Below, in pieces: positions 6,189 through 11,739 of a stretch of 11,739 nt of DNA; positions within the stretch are counted from its first letter, which is position 1, and each line of letters starts with the position of its first letter. Below the pieces are notes generated by a model, which saw nothing but the letters and a program-made list of their open reading frames with translations, did no database searches and was not told where the DNA came from. A program made the translations under genes and the position numbers. The stretch is taken from NCBI GenBank assembly GCA_946615495.1, contig CAMOHY010000047.1, forward strand, positions 1-11,739, written 5' to 3'. The stretch comes from an uncultured Clostridia bacterium (GTDB taxonomy: Bacteria; Bacillota; Clostridia; Christensenellales; Aristaeellaceae).

Positions 6189-7376
6189 AAGAAGAATTAT
6201 CAGGATGAACAGGATTACACCCCGGAAAAGCTGCGGCAGGAGCGGGAATACGGCCTGTTTTGGTACAGCTGGCTGTGGCATATCCTGCGGCCCTTTATGC
6301 TGGCGCTGTGCGTGTGCGTGGTGGTGGCCGGGGTGGTGATGGCGGTATGGAACTGGACGGACCGGCATTTCTTTTCCCCCGTGGACGCGCAGGACACCCA
6401 GACCGTCACCTTCGTGGTCGCCTCCGGCAGCAGCCTGACGCGGGTGGCCAACGGCCTGGAGGAAGCCGGGCTGATCCATAACCGCACGGTGTTTAAGTAT
6501 TACGCCGATTTTTTGGGCTATGGGCAAAAAATCCAATCCGGGGAATACAAGGTGAGCCGCAGCATGCGCATGCGGGATATTATGGAATTGCTCACCACCG
6601 GCGACGGCAACCCCATCACCCGGAATATCACCATCATTCCGGGCTGGACCATCCGGGATATCGCCGCGTACCTCAAGGAGCAGGGCGCCATCGAGGATGA
6701 GGACGCGTTTTTGGCCCTTTGCCGCTCCGGACAAAGCTTTTCCGCTTACTATTATATTGCCGACGTGCTGTCTACCCCCAATGCCTCTTCCCGCCTGTTC
6801 GCGCTGGAAGGGTATCTTGCTCCCGACACCTACGAGGTGTACACCAACGCCAGCATGGAGGATATCATCAAAAAGCTGCTCAGCCAAACGGAGGCGGTAT
6901 TCAAAACGGAATACCATGACCGGGCGGATCAGCTGGGCATGACCATGGACCAGGTCATCACCATGGCGTCCATGATCGAAAAAGAGGCCAAGAACGCCGA
7001 TTTTGCCAAGGTGTCCGCCGTGTTCCATAACCGCCTGCGGCAAAACATGACTCTGGGCAGCGACGTAACCGTGAAATACGCCACCGGCATTAAGCGCATG
7101 TCCCTGACCAGCAGCGATTTGCAGGCCAATTCTCCGTATAACACCTACATTTATCCCGGCCTGCCCATCGGGCCCATCTGTTCGCCCTCGGCGGCGGCCA
7201 TTCAGGCGGCGCTGTATCCGGATGAGCAGTTCATGGCCGACGGCTACCTCTATTTCTGCTCCAAGGACCCCAACACCGGCGAGCTGCATTTCAGCCGCAC
7301 CCTGGAGGAACACGAATTGGCCGTATCCATTTACGCGCCTCTGTGGCAGGCCTTCGACCGGGAAAAGGGGCTGTAA
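6186..7376 (+). CDS. mltG: Endolytic murein transglycosylase MltG (YceG-like)
   Basis: With the TTG start the protein has 396 residues. A short charged cytoplasmic N-terminus and one membrane helix (about 33-55) precede an extracellular YceG domain. This enzyme cuts nascent peptidoglycan strands within the chain and so sets glycan length during wall synthesis. A LysM-like segment (VTFVVASGSSLTRVANGLEE) comes first. The catalytic motif ASMIEKEA follows, with the putative acid E265, which matches the active-site glutamate of E. coli MltG. The conserved stretches VSAVFHNRLRQNM, GSDVTVKYATG and SPYNTYIYPGLPIGPICSPS complete the family signature. The last of these is the typical YceG C-terminal motif. 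The gene follows the YlbF-family gene by 19 bp. The next gene has its own promoter, so mltG probably ends this transcript, although no intrinsic terminator is visible after it. Confidence 0.94.
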   Translation: MKKNYQDEQDYTPEKLRQEREYGLFWYSWLWHILRPFMLALCVCVVVAGVVMAVWNWTDRHFFSPVDAQDTQTVTFVVASGSSLTRVANGLEEAGLIHNRTVFKYYADFLGYGQKIQSGEYKVSRSMRMRDIMELLTTGDGNPITRNITIIPGWTIRDIAAYLKEQGAIEDEDAFLALCRSGQSFSAYYYIADVLSTPNASSRLFALEGYLAPDTYEVYTNASMEDIIKKLLSQTEAVFKTEYHDRADQLGMTMDQVITMASMIEKEAKNADFAKVSAVFHNRLRQNMTLGSDVTVKYATGIKRMSLTSSDLQANSPYNTYIYPGLPIGPICSPSAAAIQAALYPDEQFMADGYLYFCSKDPNTGELHFSRTLEEHELAVSIYAPLWQAFDREKGL

Positions 7377-7384
7377 GGAACATA

Positions 7385-7413
7385 TTGCGCCTTCCCTGGC
7401 GCTGTGATAGAAT
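7385..7413 (+). promoter_or_regulatory. Extended -10 promoter of the XRE-type gene
   Basis: The -35 box TTGCGC (7385-7390) and the -10 box TAGAAT (7408-7413) are 17 bp apart, and TG at 7405-7406 makes an extended -10. Transcription would start near 7420, about 20 nt before the ATG at 7440, with GGGAGG at 7425-7430 as the ribosome site. The inverted repeat GCGCC/GGCGC (7387-7391 and 7398-7402) lies inside the promoter. Confidence 0.7.
7387..7402. promoter_or_regulatory. Inverted repeat inside the promoter, possible operator
   Basis: GCGCC (7387-7391) and GGCGC (7398-7402) are inverted around TTCCCT. They overlap the -35 box and the spacer. XRE-family proteins often bind short dyads at their own promoters, so autoregulation is possible. 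Five-base arms in GC-rich DNA can also occur by chance. Confidence 0.3.
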
Positions 7414-7439
7414 AAGAAAAAAATGGGAGGAAGATCACC

Positions 7440-7979
7440 ATGGCACAAAAGAAAGTGGGAGAATTGATTAAAGAAGCCCGCACCAAGAAGGGCTTGAGCC
7501 AGGAAAAGCTGGCCGGGATGATCGACGGGCTGTCCGCCTCCGAGCTGAGCAAGGCGGAGCGGGGGGAAAAGGAACTGACCCAGGCGGAATTGAAGGCCAT
7601 TGCCAAGCTTTGCGGCGTGACCCAGAAATCCCTGCTGGAAGCGGCCGCGGGCGCTTCCTCCGCCGCTAAAACCACCGCCGCCAAGACCACTACCGCCAAG
7701 ACCACCGCCGCCAAGAAAACGACGGCGGCCAAAACCGCTGCCGCGGCCAAGAAACCCACAACCGCCGCCGCGAAAAAGACCGCCGCTTCCGCTGCCGACA
7801 CCGTGAAGCTGACGGCCACGGAAAAGAAATTCCTGGAATTATACCGCGCCGCGGATTCCACCGCCCGGAAAAACGCCGAGGCTGTGCTCAAGGGCACCAA
7901 ACAGGTGCAGGAGGAAAGCGGCGATTTGGTGGGCAGCCTGCTGGGCGGCGCGCTGGAAACGCTGCTGGGGAAGAAATAA
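7440..7979 (+). CDS. XRE-type HTH protein with histone-H1-like Ala/Thr/Lys tail
   Basis: The product is 179 residues in three parts. Residues 6-66 form an XRE/Cro-C1-type helix-turn-helix (VGELIKEARTKKGLSQEKLA, then a recognition helix around SASELSKAERGEK). Residues 68-119 are almost only Ala, Thr and Lys, with repeated AAKTT and AAKK units like histone H1 tails and other bacterial lysine-rich DNA-binding proteins. Residues 120-179 (LTATEKKFLELYRAADS and on) are a charged helical segment ending in a glycine/leucine-rich stretch. The HTH suggests sequence-specific DNA binding, and the tail suggests extra nonspecific DNA binding or compaction. I do not recognise a characterised homologue. The gene stands alone between its own promoter and a strong bidirectional terminator, with GGGAGG 9 nt before the ATG. 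It could be a repressor or a nucleoid-associated protein. Confidence 0.85.
   Translation: MAQKKVGELIKEARTKKGLSQEKLAGMIDGLSASELSKAERGEKELTQAELKAIAKLCGVTQKSLLEAAAGASSAAKTTAAKTTTAKTTAAKKTTAAKTAAAAKKPTTAAAKKTAASAADTVKLTATEKKFLELYRAADSTARKNAEAVLKGTKQVQEESGDLVGSLLGGALETLLGKK
7668..7778 (+). repeat. Degenerate tandem codon repeat for the Ala/Thr/Lys tail
   Basis: Units such as GCCAAGACCACC and GCCGCCAAGA repeat imperfectly across this stretch and encode residues 77-113 of the XRE-type protein. Such tracts often vary in length between strains by slippage or recombination, so copy number may differ in relatives. Confidence 0.6.
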
Positions 7980-7988
7980 TACTTGTTT

Positions 7989-8020
7989 GCAAATTTCGGC
8001 AGCATCGGCTTTGCCGATGC
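7989..8020. repeat. Solo GCAAATT-plus-hairpin element
   Basis: GCAAATT (7989-7995) is followed by a perfect 8-bp hairpin, GCATCGGC (8002-8009) and GCCGATGC (8013-8020), with loop TTT. There is no T-tract on either strand, and a proper terminator follows 3 bp later, so termination does not explain it. The hairpin core matches H3 (95-123) with one compensated pair, and its CGGCTTTGCCG centre is the reverse complement of CGGCAAAGCCG at 11729-11739. It looks like a single-unit copy of the element in the arrays at both window ends. Confidence 0.65.
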
Positions 8021-8023
8021 GTA

Positions 8024-8069
8024 AAAACCGGCGCGGGACACCCGATTCTTCGGTTCCCGCGCCGGTTTT
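8024..8069. terminator. Bidirectional intrinsic terminator between convergent genes
   Basis: A perfect 15-bp stem, AAAACCGGCGCGGGA (8024-8038) with its reverse complement at 8055-8069, carries an A-run on the left and a T-run on the right. It can therefore stop transcription from both sides. The loop has a small inner stem, CCGA/TCGG (8042-8045 and 8050-8053). It lies 44 bp after the XRE-type stop and 16 bp after the tex stop on the other strand. Confidence 0.92.
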
Positions 8070-8085
8070 GCTGCCTGAAAATAGA

Positions 8086-10233
<2,148 letters not shown>

Positions 10234-10248
10234 TTATTGTTCCTCCTT
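10234..10248 (-). promoter_or_regulatory. tex ribosome binding site embedded in the MATE gene end
   Basis: On the minus strand the last MATE codons (Lys-Glu-Glu-Gln-stop) read AAGGAGGAACAATAA, followed at once by the tex ATG. AAGGAGG is a near-perfect Shine-Dalgarno sequence 8 nt from that ATG. Ribosomes finishing the MATE gene stop on top of the tex start, so tex translation is probably coupled by termination-reinitiation. Confidence 0.8.
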
Positions 10249-11583
10249 GAAGGTGAGTTTTCGGATTTTGGCATAGTAGGTGACCATGAGCAGCACCTCC
10301 GCCCCCAGCCAGGCGGCAGGCTCGGCAAAATAAATGCCGTCCTGGCCCAAAAAGCGGGGCAAAATCAGGGCCGTGCCCACCCGCATGGTCAATTCCGCCA
10401 CGCCGGAAAGCATGGGCGTTAAGGTGTCGCCCATGCCCTGCAGGGCGCTGCGGTACACATACAGCAGATACAGGATGAACAGCGCCGCCAGCATAAAGTG
10501 CAGATAGCGCACCGCCACGTTGAGCACGTCCTCCACCATGGCCTCCTGCGGGTCCACAAACAGGGAAAGCACGCTGCGGCCGAAAAGGAACAGCGCCGCC
10601 GCAATGGTAAGGGAGGTGGCCACCGCCATGGCGGCGCCGGCGCGCACCCCGCTTTTGATGCGGTCCGAGGATTTGGCCCCGTAATTCTGCCCGGTGTAGG
10701 CCGCCATAGCCCCGCCGTAGGAAACCGCGGCCATTTCCATCAGGCCGTAGAGCTTGTTGGTGGCAGTGAACCCGGCGATGAACACGCTGCCAAACCCATT
10801 GATAACCCGCTGCACCGCCATGCCGCCCAGGCCGATAATAACGTTCTGGGCCGCGGTGGGCGTGCCCAGGGAAATGAGGCGGGAAACGGTCTTTTTCTCC
10901 CATTGCAGGTCGCCCTTTTCTATGCGGATCATGGGCAGGCCGCGAATGGCCATAAAGCAGTAAACGGCGGAAGCGCCCTGGGCGATAAGCGTCGCGGCGG
11001 CGGCCCCGGCTACGCCCCAGCGCAGCAAAATCACAAACACGCCGTCCAGCACGATATTGGTAAAGGACGCGATGAGCATGGCGATGAGCGGCGTTTTGGA
11101 ATCGCCCACCGCCCGCAGGATGGCCGCCTGCACATTGTAGGCGGAAAAAATGGGCAGGCCGCACATAAGGATGCGCAGGTACAAAACAGCTTGGGAAAAA
11201 ATGTCCTCCGGCGTGTGCAGCAAATTCAAAATAGGCACAATCAGCCCTTGGCTGACGGCGATGAGCAGCACGGCGATTGCCCCCGTCAGCGCCACCGACA
11301 GGGCCACCACCCGGCGCAGGCCCGCTTCGTCGTGAGCGCCGAAGCGCTGGGAAATGAGGATGGAAAAACCTTGAGTGTAGCCCGTCACCACGCCCATAAA
11401 AATCCAGGTCAGCCAGTCCGCCGCGCCAACGGCGGCCAGGGCGTCAATGCCGGCGAAGCGGCCAACGAAGGCGCCGTCCACAATGGTGTAAAGCTGTTGG
11501 CACACGTTGCCCAGCATCATGGGCAGGGCGAAGGCCATAATCAGCCGCGCCGGCTTGCCCCTGGTCATATCTGTGGCGCGCAT
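10234..11583 (-). CDS. MATE-family multidrug/metabolite exporter
   Basis: This is a 449-residue inner-membrane protein with about 12 hydrophobic helices. The family N-terminus is MTRGKPARLIMAFALPMMLG, followed by NVCQQLYTIVDGAFVGRF. The second half repeats the fold from about VSRLISLGTPTAAQNVIIGLGG. MATE transporters export cationic drugs, dyes or metabolites by sodium or proton antiport. The substrate cannot be read from sequence, and the family has many clostridial paralogs. The start at 11583 is supported by AAGGGAGG (11600-11593) 9 nt upstream. A second ATG 5 codons later is possible, and an in-frame extension to 11691 would cross the promoter. It is first in an operon with tex. The pairing with tex has no obvious functional logic. 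Confidence 0.93.
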   Translation of the reverse strand: MRATDMTRGKPARLIMAFALPMMLGNVCQQLYTIVDGAFVGRFAGIDALAAVGAADWLTWIFMGVVTGYTQGFSILISQRFGAHDEAGLRRVVALSVALTGAIAVLLIAVSQGLIVPILNLLHTPEDIFSQAVLYLRILMCGLPIFSAYNVQAAILRAVGDSKTPLIAMLIASFTNIVLDGVFVILLRWGVAGAAAATLIAQGASAVYCFMAIRGLPMIRIEKGDLQWEKKTVSRLISLGTPTAAQNVIIGLGGMAVQRVINGFGSVFIAGFTATNKLYGLMEMAAVSYGGAMAAYTGQNYGAKSSDRIKSGVRAGAAMAVATSLTIAAALFLFGRSVLSLFVDPQEAMVEDVLNVAVRYLHFMLAALFILYLLYVYRSALQGMGDTLTPMLSGVAELTMRVGTALILPRFLGQDGIYFAEPAAWLGAEVLLMVTYYAKIRKLTFKEEQ

Positions 11584-11623
11584 GAAAAAAAGCCTCCCTT
11601 GCGTGAAAAAATGCGCAGGTTCC

Positions 11624-11652
11624 ATTATAAGGGATTTTGAAAAGAAACGCAA
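11624..11652 (-). promoter_or_regulatory. Sigma-A-type promoter of the MATE-tex operon
   Basis: On the minus strand, TTGCGT (11652-11647) and a perfect TATAAT (11629-11624) are 17 bp apart. Transcription would start near 11617, giving a leader of about 34 nt. The same 17-bp spacing is seen at the dnaE and XRE-type promoters, and the -35 box resembles that of the XRE-type promoter. Confidence 0.75.
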
Positions 11653-11687
11653 GCGGCGGGGGGAAGATGGTTTTTCAGCGCAGCGCC

Positions 11688-11697
11688 GCAAATTGAT
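11688..11697. repeat. GCAAATTGAT motif, copy 2
   Basis: These ten bases are identical to 50-59 and are likewise followed, 3 bp later, by a hairpin array. Relative to the nearest gene, the order is reversed compared with the dnaE side, because MATE is on the minus strand. Confidence 0.55.
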
Positions 11698-11700
11698 AGC

Positions 11701-11722
11701 GGAAGCAACATTCTGTTGCTCC
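11701..11722. repeat. Hairpin H5 of the right-hand array
   Basis: AGCAACA (11704-11710) pairs with TGTTGCT (11714-11720) around TTC. The outer GG (11701-11702) and CC (11721-11722) can also pair if A11703 is bulged. It is followed directly by the next, truncated hairpin. Confidence 0.65.
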
Positions 11723-11739
11723 TCGGACCGGCAAAGCCG
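11723..11739. repeat. Truncated hairpin H6 at the window end
   Basis: CGGC (11729-11732), AAA, GCCG (11736-11739) form a 4-bp stem that is cut by the window end. The left flank TCGGAC (11723-11728) would extend the stem if the next bases outside are its complement. The CGGCAAAGCCG core is the reverse complement of the centre of the hairpin at 8001-8020. Confidence 0.5.

Noticed and set aside
10498..11640. Long open frame on the plus strand, antisense to the MATE gene
   Set aside because: The translation is hydrophilic, His/Gly-rich and without family features; it is a mirror of the MATE codons. It also runs over the MATE promoter.
11653..11689. Hairpin GCGGCG/CGCCGC before the right-hand array
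   Set aside because: The six-base arms are 25 bases apart in GC-rich DNA and do not extend, so chance is a sufficient explanation.

Overview
The window looks like chromosomal DNA from a fairly GC-rich member of the Firmicutes (Bacillota), most likely the class Clostridia. The reasons are strong GGAGG-type ribosome binding sites, sigma-A-type promoters with 17-bp spacers, one TTG start, and a gene set (DnaE with an intact PHP domain, RsbW/SigB-F-type regulators, a Spo0B-type histidine kinase, a YlbF-family protein, MltG, Tex, MATE) typical of that group. I cannot place the genus from the sequence alone.

Layout. Positions 1-148 hold four perfect or near-perfect DNA hairpins, three of them directly abutting. 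A good promoter (206-234) follows and drives a plus-strand gene train: dnaE (272-3772), a degenerate RsbW-like anti-sigma factor (3769-4146), a SigB/SigF-family sigma factor (4149-4880) and a two-TM Spo0B-type histidine kinase (4877-5758). These four genes overlap or nearly touch and look translationally coupled. After a 63-bp gap come a YlbF-family gene (5822-6166) and mltG (6186-7376, TTG start). An XRE-type HTH protein with a histone-H1-like Ala/Thr/Lys tail (7440-7979) has its own extended -10 promoter. A bidirectional intrinsic terminator (8024-8069) separates it from a convergent minus-strand operon: a MATE-family exporter (10234-11583) followed directly by tex (8086-10233). The MATE promoter is at 11624-11652. 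From about 11688 to the window end a second hairpin array begins and is cut off.

Function. dnaE is core replication, mltG ends glycan strands in wall synthesis, and tex is an RNA/transcription accessory factor. The anti-sigma, sigma, Spo0B-type kinase and YlbF-like genes are all relatives of Bacillus stress, sporulation or competence regulators, which makes 3769-6166 a candidate regulatory module, unusually attached to dnaE.

The most unusual non-coding feature is the family of hairpins. Arrays occur at both window ends and a single copy lies at 8001-8020. All are preceded by a GCAAATT motif, and two members differ by a base-pair-preserving change. The fact that the window starts and stops inside these arrays would fit a repeat family that breaks assemblies, but that is inference.
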